From positions 5,419,501 through 5,483,500 of the forward strand of contig NZ_FNSM01000001.1 of NCBI RefSeq assembly GCF_900105415.1: a DNA stretch of 64,000 nt, given 5' to 3'. Made by a program: the position numbers and the translations under genes. The stretch comes from Streptomyces sp. TLI_105. Its GTDB lineage: Bacteria > Actinomycetota > Actinomycetes > Streptomycetales > Streptomycetaceae. A model generated the notes under the pieces. That model saw only the letters and a program-made list of their open reading frames with translations. It was not told the DNA's origin and did not search any database. Below, one piece after another: positions 16,810 to 25,369 of the stretch; positions within the stretch are counted from its first letter, which is position 1, and every line of letters starts with the position of its first letter.

Positions 16810-17814
16810 TCACCGGGGCAGGACGACGACGTAGGCGGCGGGCTGCCGGTCCGTCGCGGCCATCAGGGCCGTACGCACCACGGTGGCCTGCTGGTCCATC
16901 GCCTCGCGCAGCTTGCGCGGGGTGAGGTGGACGACCGTGATGCCGAGCCGCTCCAGGTGCTCCCGCTTGCGGGTGTACTCGGTCCACAGCTCGTCGTCGT
17001 CCTGCCGCGGCGCCCGGGTGTCCAGCTCCACGGCGACCGCCTGGTCGGGCCAGTAGGCGTCCACCCCGCCCAGGTGCGGGCCGCCCGGCAGCCGCAGGTC
17101 CACGTTCCACAGCGGGTCCGGCAGCGCGAACTCCCGCACCATCTCGTAGAGCCGCTGCTCGGAGAGCGAGCGCCCCTCGGCGAGCAGCGAGTCCACCGCG
17201 TCCACCACGTGCGGCCGGGAGAGCAGCCGGGCCCGGCTCAACTCCCGTACCACCGCGCCCGGTTCGCAGTGGCCGCCGCGGACGGCCTCGGTGAGCAGCC
17301 GGCGTACCGTCTCCGTGTCCGCGAGGCCCGACACCGCGTCGGCGACGGCGCGGGCGACCGGGGCGACGGGGACGCCCGTGAGCTCCACCGGCTCCGGCGA
17401 CTCGGGGGCGCGCACCACCCGCACCCAGCCGGTCGAGCGCAGCCGCCGGGTGCGCGGCACCAGGACGTCGATCCGGTCCAGGGCGGTGAGCGGGGGAGCG
17501 GAGGAGAAGCGGTGCAGGGTCAGCGCGGCGAGTCCGGTGATCATCGCGTCGGGCCCCTGCGGGGGCACGGCCCCGGTCCTGCGGGCGTAGAGCAGCGCGG
17601 CCTTCAGTCGGTCCTCGCTGGTGGGCGGTCCGGGCTGGAGCAGGAAGACGCCGGGGAGCAGCTGCTGCCAGCCGCCGGGCCGGCAGTGCGCGGCGACCTC
17701 GGCGGCGGGGATGCCCTGTGCCCTCAACTGGTCGGCCGAAGCGAGGCGTTGCGCACGCCCGGTGCGGGAGGAGAGGGGGAGGGGGCGGGGGGTGATGGGG
17801 GTGTTGTGGTTCAT
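16810..17814 (-). CDS. AbiEi-antitoxin-like / Vsr-type endonuclease-fold protein (334 aa)
   Basis: The N-terminal ~60 residues (QRLASADQLRAQGIPAAEVAAHCRPGGWQQLLPGVFLL) resemble the winged-helix of AbiEi-type antitoxin regulators. The middle looks like the AbiEi core. The C-terminal ~110 residues contain GGVDAYWPDQAVAVELDT followed by YTRKREHLERLGITVVHLTPRKL, the D...ExD pattern of PD-(D/E)XK (DUF559/Vsr-like) nucleases. Such fusions are common and uncharacterised in actinomycetes. No AbiEii toxin gene is adjacent, so it stands alone. The promoter region carries TTTAGGG-N9-CCCTAAA over the -35, so it is probably repressed by itself or another regulator. ATG 17814 is used; no strong ribosome site is seen. 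Confidence 0.65.
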   Translation of the reverse strand: MNHNTPITPRPLPLSSRTGRAQRLASADQLRAQGIPAAEVAAHCRPGGWQQLLPGVFLLQPGPPTSEDRLKAALLYARRTGAVPPQGPDAMITGLAALTLHRFSSAPPLTALDRIDVLVPRTRRLRSTGWVRVVRAPESPEPVELTGVPVAPVARAVADAVSGLADTETVRRLLTEAVRGGHCEPGAVVRELSRARLLSRPHVVDAVDSLLAEGRSLSEQRLYEMVREFALPDPLWNVDLRLPGGPHLGGVDAYWPDQAVAVELDTRAPRQDDDELWTEYTRKREHLERLGITVVHLTPRKLREAMDQQATVVRTALMAATDRQPAAYVVVLPR

Positions 17815-17853
17815 GCCGGGGGTCTTCCGCTTCCGAAGGCTCCCCTAACCTCT

Positions 17854-17894
17854 GTTACACGCTCGTCGACATTTAGGGACAACCTCGCCCTAAA
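17854..17894 (-). promoter_or_regulatory. Promoter with TTTAGGG-N9-CCCTAAA operator
   Basis: A perfect 7-bp-arm palindrome spans 17872-17878 and 17888-17894. On the minus strand TTGTCC (17882-17877) and TGTAAC (17859-17854) are spaced 17 nt and would serve the gene starting at 17814. The palindrome covers the -35, a typical repressor position. Confidence 0.55.
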
Positions 17895-17918
17895 GTACGC
17901 ACGTTCGAGTGCCGATGA

Positions 17919-17944
17919 GGGCGGCGCCCCGAAGGGTGCCGCCC
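17919..17944 (-). terminator. Terminator of the second pepN gene
   Basis: GGGCGGCGCCC at 17919-17929 pairs with GGGTGCCGCCC at 17934-17944 (one G-U pair, 4-nt loop), 16 nt past the stop codon on the minus strand. Confidence 0.75.
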
Positions 17945-17959
17945 CCGTCGACGTACCGA

Positions 17960-20509
17960 CTACTCCGCCACGCGTCCGTCACACGCCTGCGCCCGCAGCG
18001 CCCGCGCCAGGTCGTCGCGCGCCTCCAGGACGAGGCGGCGCAGCGCCGGCGGGGCCGACTCGTGCTCCGACAGCCAGGCGTCCGTCGCGGCGAGCGTCGT
18101 CTCGTCGTCCTGGAGCCCCGGGAACAGGCCCCGGACCACGTGGATGCCGATCTGGATCGACCGCTCCTCCCACAGCCGCTCGATCGCCGCGAAGTACTTC
18201 TCGGCGTACGGCGCGATCAGTTCGCGCTGCGAGGGCTGGACGAAGCCCGCGATGGTCGCCTCGACCAGCGCGTTCGACAGGGCGTCCGACTCGACGACCT
18301 GTGCCCAGGCCTGCGCCTTGACCGCCGCCGAGGGCCGCGAGGCGAGCAGGCGGGTCTGGTGGCGCTTGCCCGTGGCCGTGTCGTCCCGGGCCAGCTCCTC
18401 GTCGATCCGGGCCTCGTCCGCGCGGCCGTGGACGGCCAGCGGGGAGAGCAGCGCCCAGCGCAGCTCCTGGTCGACGTCGAGGCCGTCGATCTTCGCCGTG
18501 CCGTCGAGCAGCCCCTCCAGGAGCTGGAAGTCGGCCTCGGCGGAGGCGGTCGCCGCGAAGAACCGCGCCCAGGTCAGCTGGTGCTCGCTGCCCGGCTCGG
18601 CCAGGCGCAGCTCGCGCAGTCCGCCCTCGGCGAGCAGCCGGCCGCCCTCCTCGCGCCAGGCGGGCGCCGCGTAGTGGGTGACGGCCGACTTCGTCCAGGC
18701 GTGCACCATCTGGAGGACGCCGATGTCGGTCTCACGGCCGGCGAAGGCGAGCGCGACGGAGACGAAGTCCCGGGCGGGCATGAGCCCGTCGCGGGTCAGG
18801 TTCCACAGCGCCGACCAGCACAGGGCGCGGGCCAGCGGGTCGGTGATGTCGCCGAGGTGCGCCCGGAGGGTCGCGAGCGAGCCCTCGTCGAAGCGGATCT
18901 TGCAGTAGGTCAGGTCGTCGTCGTTGACCAGCACCAGGTCGGGCTTCTCCCGGCCCGCGAGCCCGTCGACGACGGTCCGGACGCCGGTGATGTCGGCCTC
19001 GGCCCGCGCGTACCGCACGAGCTCCCCGCCGGAGAGCCGGTAGAGGCCTACGGCGGCGCGGTGCGGGCGGAGCTCGTCGCCCTCCTGGAGGACGGCGAGC
19101 TCGGTGATCCGGCCCTCCGCGTCGTAGGTGACGGCCGGGGTCAGGCTGTTGACGCCGGAGGTCTGGAGCCAGGACTTCGCCCAGGTCTTCATGTCCCGCC
19201 CGGAGGTCTCCTCCAGGATCGCGAGGAGGTCGGCCAGGCGCGTGTTCCCGTAGGCGTGGCGCTTGAAGTAGCGGCGCGCGCCCTCCAGGAACGCGTCCCG
19301 CCCGGCGTACGCGACGAGCTGCTTGAGCACCGAGGCGCCCTTGGCGTACGTGATGCCGTCGAAGTTGAGCTTGGCGTCCTCCAGGTCCCGGATGTCGGCC
19401 GTGATCGGGTGGGTGGACGGCAGCTGGTCGGCGCGGTACGCCCAGGACTTGCGGTTGTTGGCGAAGGTCACCCAGCTGTTGGTGAAGCGGGTGGCCTCGG
19501 CGTTCACGAAGGAGCCCATGAAGTCCGCGAAGGACTCCTTCAGCCACAGGTCGTCCCACCACACCATGGTCACCAGGTCGCCGAACCACATGTGCGCCAT
19601 CTCGTGCAGGATGACGTTGGCCCGGCTCTCGTACGCGGCCTGGGTGACCTTGCCCCGGTAGATGTACTCCTCGCGGAAGGTCACCAGGCCCGGGTTCTCC
19701 ATCGCGCCGAGGTTGTACTCGGGGACGAAGGCCTGGTCGTACTTCCCGAAGGGGTACGGGTAGTCGAAGTTGTCGTGGAAGAAGTCGAAGCCCTGCTTGG
19801 TGATCAGGAAGACGTCGTCCGCGTCGAAGTGCTTCGCGAGCGACTTGCGGCACATCGCGCCGAGCGGGATCTCCAGGTCGCCGCGCGTGTAGCTGTCGGT
19901 CACGTAGTGGTAGGGGCCCGCCACGACGCACGTGATGTACGTGGAGATCGGCGCCGTCTCCGCGAACCGCCACACGCCCTCGGCGTCCCGCTCGCCCGCG
20001 CCGTTCGACCAGACCGTCCAGCCCTCCGGCGCGGTCACCGCGAAGCGGTACGGCGCCTTGAGGTCGGGCTGCTCGAAGTTGGCGTACACCCGGCGGGCGT
20101 CGGCCGGCTCGTACTGCGTGTAGAGGTAGACCTCGCCGTCCTCCGGGTCGACGAAGCGGTGCATGCCCTCGCCGGTGCGGCTGTAGGCGCACTGCGCGTC
20201 CACCACGAGCGTGTTCTCGTCGGCGAGGCCGTCGAGCGCGATCCGCGCGCCGTCGAAGACCACCGCCGGGTCGAGGGAGCGGCCGTTGAGCGTGACCGCG
20301 TTCACCGAGGGGGCGATCAGGTCGACGAACGTGCTCGTGCCCTCGCCGGTGCGGCGGAACCGGATCGTCGTCTGCGAGCGGAAGGTGCGCACCGCCTCGG
20401 CGGACTCGCCGACCGCCGACCGCAGGTCGAGGACGACCTCGTACCCGTCGACGGACAGCAGCGCGGCCCGCTCGTGGGCCTCGTCGCGGGACAGATTCTC
20501 ACCGGGCAC
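17960..20509 (-). CDS. Aminopeptidase N paralogue, M1 family (849 aa)
   Basis: This is a second complete M1 aminopeptidase with the same architecture as the gene at 3757. It has GAMEN in EYNLGAMENPG, zinc ligands H302 and H306 with catalytic E303 in HEMAHMWFGD, and E325 in LKESFA. Long collinear similarity runs from VPGENLSRDEAHERAALLSVDGYE to the end, so the two are paralogues. GTG 20509 has AAGGAG 5 nt upstream; the longer frame is rejected. The two proteins differ in the residues around the zinc site (TMEWWNDLWLNES versus TMVWWDDLWLKES), which may reflect substrate preference. The divergent neighbour is a DsbA-like gene. Confidence 0.93.
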   Translation of the reverse strand: MPGENLSRDEAHERAALLSVDGYEVVLDLRSAVGESAEAVRTFRSQTTIRFRRTGEGTSTFVDLIAPSVNAVTLNGRSLDPAVVFDGARIALDGLADENTLVVDAQCAYSRTGEGMHRFVDPEDGEVYLYTQYEPADARRVYANFEQPDLKAPYRFAVTAPEGWTVWSNGAGERDAEGVWRFAETAPISTYITCVVAGPYHYVTDSYTRGDLEIPLGAMCRKSLAKHFDADDVFLITKQGFDFFHDNFDYPYPFGKYDQAFVPEYNLGAMENPGLVTFREEYIYRGKVTQAAYESRANVILHEMAHMWFGDLVTMVWWDDLWLKESFADFMGSFVNAEATRFTNSWVTFANNRKSWAYRADQLPSTHPITADIRDLEDAKLNFDGITYAKGASVLKQLVAYAGRDAFLEGARRYFKRHAYGNTRLADLLAILEETSGRDMKTWAKSWLQTSGVNSLTPAVTYDAEGRITELAVLQEGDELRPHRAAVGLYRLSGGELVRYARAEADITGVRTVVDGLAGREKPDLVLVNDDDLTYCKIRFDEGSLATLRAHLGDITDPLARALCWSALWNLTRDGLMPARDFVSVALAFAGRETDIGVLQMVHAWTKSAVTHYAAPAWREEGGRLLAEGGLRELRLAEPGSEHQLTWARFFAATASAEADFQLLEGLLDGTAKIDGLDVDQELRWALLSPLAVHGRADEARIDEELARDDTATGKRHQTRLLASRPSAAVKAQAWAQVVESDALSNALVEATIAGFVQPSQRELIAPYAEKYFAAIERLWEERSIQIGIHVVRGLFPGLQDDETTLAATDAWLSEHESAPPALRRLVLEARDDLARALRAQACDGRVAE

Positions 20510-20656
20510 GGTCACTCCTTCGTGGCGCGTTCGAAACAGCACCGATCCTCCCATGTGCCACTGTCACGCGGGACACGGGAATGTGTCCGCGCGTCCGCGG
20601 GTTGGCTCCTTTCGGCGCACCACTTTCTTCTTTCCGCGGCCTCACCGAGGAGTGAC

Positions 20657-21292
20657 ATGTCCGAGAGCAGGACCACCGCCGACTTCTACTTCGACCCGCT
20701 GTGCCCGTGGGCCTGGATGACCTCCCGCTGGATGCTGGAGGTGGAGCAGGTCCGCCCGGTCGACGTGCGCTGGAAGGTCATGAGCCTGGCCGTGCTCAAC
20801 GAGAACCGGCTCGACGAGGTCCCCGCCGAGTACCGCGAGATGCTGGAGACCCAGGCCTGGGGCCCGGTCCGCGTGGTGATCGCCGCCCAGCAGCTGCACG
20901 GCGACGAGGTCGTCGGCAAGCTCTACACGGCGCTCGGCACCCGCTTCCACAACAACAACGAGGGGCCGACGCGCGAGGCGATCGTCGGCGCCCTGAAGGA
21001 CGTCGGCCTGCCCGAGGACCTGGTCGACTACGCCGACAAGGACACGTACGACACCGAGCTCCGTGCCTCCCACGAGGAGGGCATAGAGAAGGTCGGCCAG
21101 GACGTCGGCACCCCGGTCATCTCGGTGCCGGGCCCGACGGGCGACGAGGTCGCCTTCTTCGGCCCCGTCGTCACCCCGACCCCGCGCGGCGAGGCGGCGG
21201 CCCGACTGTGGGACGGCACGCTGCTCGTGGCGTCGACGCCGGGCTTCTACGAGATCAAGCGCACGCGGACGGCGGCGCCCAGCTTCGAGTAG
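20657..21292 (+). CDS. DsbA-fold, mycothiol-dependent nitroreductase (Rv2466c)-like protein (211 aa)
   Basis: This is a thioredoxin-fold protein with a helical insert, like 2-hydroxychromene isomerases and DsbA. The active-site loop is DFYFDPLCPWAWMTSRWMLEV near residues 9-29. It has a single cysteine (CPWA), where M. tuberculosis Rv2466c, the mycothiol-dependent member, has CPWC as I recall. The other conserved features are FHNNNEGPTREAIVGAL, DVGTPVISV and FFGPVVTPTPRGEAAARLWDG. It probably uses mycothiol for reduction or isomerisation in the cytosol; the substrate is unknown. ATG 20657 follows a GAGGAG site at 20647-20652. Confidence 0.82.
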   Translation: MSESRTTADFYFDPLCPWAWMTSRWMLEVEQVRPVDVRWKVMSLAVLNENRLDEVPAEYREMLETQAWGPVRVVIAAQQLHGDEVVGKLYTALGTRFHNNNEGPTREAIVGALKDVGLPEDLVDYADKDTYDTELRASHEEGIEKVGQDVGTPVISVPGPTGDEVAFFGPVVTPTPRGEAAARLWDGTLLVASTPGFYEIKRTRTAAPSFE

Positions 21293-21309
21293 TCCGCACC
21301 GCACGTACA

Positions 21310-21348
21310 GAAGAACCCCCGCGATTCACGTCATCGCGGGGGTTCTTC
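21310..21348. terminator. Strong bidirectional terminator between dsbA-like gene and sodF
   Basis: A perfect 16-bp stem (GAAGAACCCCCGCGAT at 21310-21325 with its complement at 21333-21348) has a 7-nt loop. Short A and T runs border it on each side. It lies 17 nt after the plus-strand stop and 72 nt after the sodF stop. Confidence 0.85.
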
Positions 21349-21420
21349 CTCGTTCCGTCCGCAGGTGAAGGTGGAGAAGACGATCACGAGCAGGACGACG
21401 GGGGAGCCTTGCGGCTCGGC

Positions 21421-22065
21421 TCAGAAGGAGATCAGCGGCACCGAGGCCTTCGCCGACAGGTAGCGCCGGTGCACGTCCTGCCAGTCGACGACCTGCCACA
21501 TGGCCTCGATGAAGTCGACCTTCTGGTTCTTGTACTGCAGGTAGAAGGCGTGCTCCCAGGCGTCGAAGACCAGGATCGGGACCGAGCCCTGGCCGACGTT
21601 GCCCTGGTGGTCGTAGACCTGCTCGACGATGAGCCGGCCGCTGATCGGCTCGTACGCGAGGACGCCCCAGCCGGAGCCCTGGGTGGTCGCGGAGGCCTTG
21701 GTCAGCTGGGCCTTGAACTTGACGAAGGAGCCGAAGGACTCGGTGATCGCGTCCGCGAGCTCACCCACGCCGTCGGCGGCGAGCGGCTCGCCGCCGCCCC
21801 CGTCCTTCGGGCTGTTCATGTTGTTCCAGTAGATGGAGTGGAGGATGTGCCCGGAGAGGTGGAACGCGAGGTTCTTCTCCAGGCCGTTGATCGCACCCCA
21901 CTGGTCCTTGTCGCGCGCCTCTTCCAGCTGCTCCAGGGTGTCGTTCGCCCCCTTGACGTAAGCGGCGTGGTGCTTGTCGTGGTGCAGCTCGATGATCTGC
22001 GGATTGATCACCGGCTCCAGCGCCGCGTAGTCGTACGGCAGCTCCGGAAGTGTGTAGATCGCCAT
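21421..22065 (-). CDS. sodF: Iron superoxide dismutase (214 aa)
   Basis: This is a cytosolic Fe/Mn-family superoxide dismutase. The signatures are complete: [19 protein letters not shown] with the first metal His in [13 protein letters not shown], the second in NLAFHLSGH, and Asp/His in [15 protein letters not shown]. The iron assignment rests on Streptomyces context, where the alternative is a nickel enzyme. A Nur-like box (TTGCAA-N5-ATGCAA) lies 25 nt upstream of ATG 22065. In S. coelicolor Nur with nickel represses sodF so that NiSOD takes over, so a sodN gene should exist elsewhere in this genome. Terminators flank the gene on both sides, indicating a single-gene unit. Confidence 0.93.
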   Translation of the reverse strand: MAIYTLPELPYDYAALEPVINPQIIELHHDKHHAAYVKGANDTLEQLEEARDKDQWGAINGLEKNLAFHLSGHILHSIYWNNMNSPKDGGGGEPLAADGVGELADAITESFGSFVKFKAQLTKASATTQGSGWGVLAYEPISGRLIVEQVYDHQGNVGQGSVPILVFDAWEHAFYLQYKNQKVDFIEAMWQVVDWQDVHRRYLSAKASVPLISF

Positions 22066-22089
22066 GTGCCCGAGCCCTTCGACGGCTTA

Positions 22090-22106
22090 TTGCAACCTCT
22101 ATGCAA
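22090..22106 (-). promoter_or_regulatory. Nur-like nickel-responsive operator of sodF
   Basis: TTGCAA at 22090-22095, CCTCT, then ATGCAA at 22101-22106 fit the tGCAA-N5-TTGCA-type Nur recognition pattern I know from S. coelicolor sodF. The box sits in the promoter/leader region 25-41 nt from the start codon. Confidence 0.7.
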
Positions 22107-22145
22107 GTGCAGGCTAGCAGTAGTTGATCTCCAGGGGCATGAAGG

Positions 22146-22176
22146 GACCCCCGGACCGAGTGGTGGTCCGGGGGTC
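22146..22176 (-). terminator. Terminator of the first amino-acid permease gene
   Basis: GACCCCCGGACC at 22146-22157 pairs perfectly with GGTCCGGGGGTC at 22165-22176, with a 7-nt loop, 22 nt past the stop on the minus strand. Confidence 0.8.
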
Positions 22177-22198
22177 GCCGTACGGGTAGGGGGGAGGC

Positions 22199-23611
22199 TC
22201 AGGAGGCCCGGTCCGCCGCCGTCTTCTGGCGTACGAAGCCGACCACGGCGAGCAGCAGCGTCAGGCCGCCCGTCCAGTACAGCTGCACGCGGGTGCCCTC
22301 CTCGCGCGCCATGAGGACGAAGATCGCCGCCATGCCGGCCAGCGCCACCCACGTCAGCACCGGGAAGGCCCACATCCGCACGACCAGCTTCTCGGGCTCC
22401 GCGCGCTCGGTGCGGCGGCGCAGCACCAGCTGGGAGGCGGCGATGAAGAACCAGACGACCAGGATGATCGCGCCGATGGTGTTGAGCAGCCAGATGAAGG
22501 CCTTGTCCGGCGACCAGTAGCTCAGCAGCACGCAGCCGAAGCCGACGACGCAGGAGACGAGCACTGCCGGGCGCGGGACCCCGCCGAACAGCCTGCCCAG
22601 AGCCTTCGGGCCCTGGCCGCGCGCGACCAGCGAACCGGCCATGCGGGAGGCGCCGTAGATGTTGGCGTTCATCGCCGAGAGCAGGGCGACGAGCACGACC
22701 ACGTTCATGATCTGGCCGGCCGCCGGGATGCCCAGGTGGTCGAGGGCGGCGACGTACGGGCCCTTCTCGACGACCGCCTTGTCGTCCCACGGGACGAGGG
22801 TGACGATGACCGCCATGGAGCCGATGTAGAAGAGCGCGATCCGCCACATCGCCGTACGGACGGCCTTGGCGACCCCCTGCACCGGGTGCTCCGACTCGGC
22901 CGCCGCGATGGTGACCGTCTCCAGGCCGCCGTACGCGAAGACGGAGGCCAGCAGGCCCACGATCAGGCCCTCGGAGCCGTGCGGGAAGAAGCCGCCCTCG
23001 CCGCTGAGGTTCGCGGCGCCGGGGGCGTCCGTGCCGGGCAGGACGCCGACGATGGCGAGGACGCCGATGCCGAGGAAGAGGACGATGGCGCCGACCTTGA
23101 GCGCCGCGAACCAGAACTCGAACTCGCCGAAGTTCTTCACCGCCGCCAGGTTGGTGACGCAGAAGACCACCATGAAGAGCGCGACCCAGGCCCACTCGGG
23201 GCTGCCCGGGAACCAACCCGTCATGATCTTCGCGGCGCCGATGCCCTCCAGGCCGACGGCGACGCAGAGCAGGAACCAGAAGGCCCAGCCCGAGGTGAAG
23301 CCCGCCCAGGAGCCGAAGGCCCGCTCGGCGTGGACGGAGAAGGAGCCGGAGGCCGGGTTCGCGGCCGACATCTCGCCGAGCATCCGCATCACGAGCATGA
23401 CGAGCACGCCCGAGATCGCGTAGGCGATGACGATCGAGGGCCCGGCGGCGGCGATGCCCGCGCCGGAGCCGACGAAGAGCCCGGCGCCGATGACCCCGCC
23501 GAGGGCGATCATCGAGAGATGGCGCTGCTTGAGGCCGTGCGAGAGGCCCTCGGCAGGTGCGGTCGCGCCGTCCTTGCGGTCGGCCGGCGCGGGCGCGGTG
23601 GTCCGAGACAT
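22199..23611 (-). CDS. Amino-acid permease, APC superfamily (470 aa), paralogue 1
   Basis: This is a twelve-helix cytoplasmic-membrane amino-acid/proton symporter of the AAT family. The signature GLKQRHLSMIALGGVIGAGLFVGSG opens helix 1 near residue 30. RMLGEMSAANPASGSFSVHAERAFG, FGEFEFWFAALKV and the helix-6 region GGLETVTIAAAESEHP follow. Specificity cannot be assigned; relatives carry GABA, aromatic amino acids or histidine. Start ATG 23611 (MSRTTAP) is preferred over the longer frame from 23653. Upstream DNA holds CCCAC-AGT-GTGGG (23649-23661). Its two closest relatives are the next two permease genes; all three run on the minus strand. Confidence 0.9.
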   Translation of the reverse strand: MSRTTAPAPADRKDGATAPAEGLSHGLKQRHLSMIALGGVIGAGLFVGSGAGIAAAGPSIVIAYAISGVLVMLVMRMLGEMSAANPASGSFSVHAERAFGSWAGFTSGWAFWFLLCVAVGLEGIGAAKIMTGWFPGSPEWAWVALFMVVFCVTNLAAVKNFGEFEFWFAALKVGAIVLFLGIGVLAIVGVLPGTDAPGAANLSGEGGFFPHGSEGLIVGLLASVFAYGGLETVTIAAAESEHPVQGVAKAVRTAMWRIALFYIGSMAVIVTLVPWDDKAVVEKGPYVAALDHLGIPAAGQIMNVVVLVALLSAMNANIYGASRMAGSLVARGQGPKALGRLFGGVPRPAVLVSCVVGFGCVLLSYWSPDKAFIWLLNTIGAIILVVWFFIAASQLVLRRRTERAEPEKLVVRMWAFPVLTWVALAGMAAIFVLMAREEGTRVQLYWTGGLTLLLAVVGFVRQKTAADRAS

Positions 23612-23708
23612 GGGCGAACCCTGTTCACTAGCTGAGACGGGGAGGAAGCCCACAGTGTGGGTGGGCGCGCCGCTCAGAGGGAACCGGAGTCCGCTATACG
23701 GGCACGAC

Positions 23709-23725
23709 CTTCACACAAGGTGAAG
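23709..23725 (-). repeat. Inverted repeat CTTCAC-N5-GTGAAG just past permease 2
   Basis: A perfect 6-bp-arm dyad ends 3 nt downstream of the permease-2 stop codon. It could be a weak terminator for that gene or an operator for permease 1, whose start is about 100 nt away. Sequence alone does not decide. Confidence 0.45.
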
Positions 23726-23727
23726 AT

Positions 23728-25116
23728 TCAGTTCCCGTTCGTGCGCGGCTCCCGGGCCCACGCCACCAGCAGGACGACCCCGGTCGCCCCCGCCGACCAC
23801 AGCACCTGCGGCCGCGCCCCGTCGTCGAACAGCATCAGGACGACCACCGCGCCCATCGCGGCGAGCGCCACCCACGTCAGCCACGGGAAGCCCCACATCC
23901 TCAGCGTCAGCGTCTCCGGTGCCTCCCGCTCGATCCGGCGCCGCAGCCGCAGCTCCGAGACCGCGATGAGCGCCCAGACGAAGAGCAGCACCGCGCCGAC
24001 CGCGTTCAGCATGTAGAGGAAGACGGAATCCGGCCACTTCAGATTGAGCAGCACGGAGACGAACCCGAAGGCCACCGAGGCGAGCACCGCCCGCCGGGGA
24101 ACACCACCGGGGGACACCCTCAGCAGCCCCTTCGGCGCCTCCCCGCGCTCCGCCAGCGAGAACACCATCCGGGACGAGCCGTACAGGTTCGCGTTGAGCG
24201 CCGAGAGCAGCGCCACGAACACCACCACGTTCATGATCTGGCCCGCCCCCGGCACCCCGATCGCGTCCAGGACCGCCACGTACGGCGACTCGCCCGGCTT
24301 CATCGAGGTCCACGGCAGCAGCGTCACGATGACCAGCATCGAGCCCACGTAGAAGAGCAGGATCCGCCAGACCGCGCTGCGCACCGCCCGCGCCACGTTC
24401 CGCGCCGGGTCGTCGGACTCGGCCGCCGCGATGGTGACGACCTCCAGGCCGCCGAAGGCGAAGACGACCGCCAGGACCCCGGAGACCACCCCCGACCAGC
24501 CGTTCGGCAGGAACCCGCCCTGCCCCGTCAGGTTCGCGAGCCCCACCGGATCCCCGGAAGAAACAGACGCCGTGGGCAGCCACCCCACGATCGCGAGCAC
24601 GCCGAGCACCAGGAAGAGGACGATCGCGCCGACCTTGAGCGCCGCGAACCAGAACTCGAACTCGCCGAAGTTCTTCACCGCCGCCAGGTTGGCCAGGGTG
24701 AACACGATCATGAAGACCAGCACCCAGCCCCACTGCGGCACTCCCGGCACCCAGCCGTGCGCGATCCGCGCCGCGCCCGTCGCCTCCACGGCGAGGACGA
24801 CGACCAGCAGGAACCAGTACAGCCAGCCCACCGAGAAGCCCGCCCAGCGGCCGAGCGCCCGCTCCGCGTGCACCGAGAACGCGCCCGAGGCGGGCATCGC
24901 CGCCGACATCTCGCCGAGCATCCGCATGACCAACATCGCGAGCGCGCCGGCGATCAGGTACGAGACCACGATGCCGGGCCCGGCGACGGCGATGCCGGCG
25001 CCCGAGCCGACGAAGAGCCCGGCGCCGATCACGCCGCCGAGCCCCAGCATCGTCAGATGACGCTGCTTCAGGCCGTGGGAGAGGGGCTCCGGTTCGGGAG
25101 CGAGGGGCTCGTGCAT
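23728..25116 (-). CDS. Amino-acid permease, APC superfamily (462 aa), paralogue 2
   Basis: It has the same fold and motifs as its neighbours: GLKQRHLTMLGLGGVIGAGLFVGSG, RMLGEMSAAMPASGAFSVHAERALG, FGEFEFWFAALKVGAIVLF and GGLEVVTIAAAESDDP. It is closest to paralogue 1, with many identical stretches, which points to an old tandem duplication. The substrate is unknown. ATG 25116 (MHEPLAPEPEP) is taken as start; the ribosome site is poor, and the longer frame upstream runs through a hairpin-rich leader. The 253-bp leader contains two hairpins, so post-transcriptional control is possible. Confidence 0.88.
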   Translation of the reverse strand: MHEPLAPEPEPLSHGLKQRHLTMLGLGGVIGAGLFVGSGAGIAVAGPGIVVSYLIAGALAMLVMRMLGEMSAAMPASGAFSVHAERALGRWAGFSVGWLYWFLLVVVLAVEATGAARIAHGWVPGVPQWGWVLVFMIVFTLANLAAVKNFGEFEFWFAALKVGAIVLFLVLGVLAIVGWLPTASVSSGDPVGLANLTGQGGFLPNGWSGVVSGVLAVVFAFGGLEVVTIAAAESDDPARNVARAVRSAVWRILLFYVGSMLVIVTLLPWTSMKPGESPYVAVLDAIGVPGAGQIMNVVVFVALLSALNANLYGSSRMVFSLAERGEAPKGLLRVSPGGVPRRAVLASVAFGFVSVLLNLKWPDSVFLYMLNAVGAVLLFVWALIAVSELRLRRRIEREAPETLTLRMWGFPWLTWVALAAMGAVVVLMLFDDGARPQVLWSAGATGVVLLVAWAREPRTNGN

Positions 25117-25369
25117 GTGGGGGCTCGTGTTCTCTGACGGTTTATGGAGACCCCACAGTCTCTCCAGGGAACATCCCCTGGCGCAAAAGGGACCTCCGAG
25201 CATGAGTCCCCAGTGACAAGCGTCATGTGGCGCGAGGTGTGATCGGCGGCCTTTGTGCGATCTCCACGAAGCGCTCGCCCGCCGCTTTGTCGGCGGCTGA
25301 CGGTGATCGACCGTTCACACCTGGCATACCGTCAACCTGTCCCTCCCACCCTCACCCCGCGGAGTACCG
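25117..25369. promoter_or_regulatory. Divergent intergenic region between permease 2 and bioY
   Basis: On the permease side two dyads occur: GAGAC-N6-GTCTC at about 25149-25164 and CCAGGG-N6-CCCTGG at about 25166-25183. Minus-strand RNA would carry ACTGTGGGGTCTCC, partly shared with the leader of permease 1 (ACTGTGGGCTTCC). On the bioY side I see no clear BioQ or BirA operator. No small open frame looks coding. Confidence 0.35.

Noticed and set aside
25117..25369. Biotin-responsive operator before bioY
   Set aside because: No convincing BioQ- or BirA-type palindrome could be found near the start; only loosely symmetric stretches are present.
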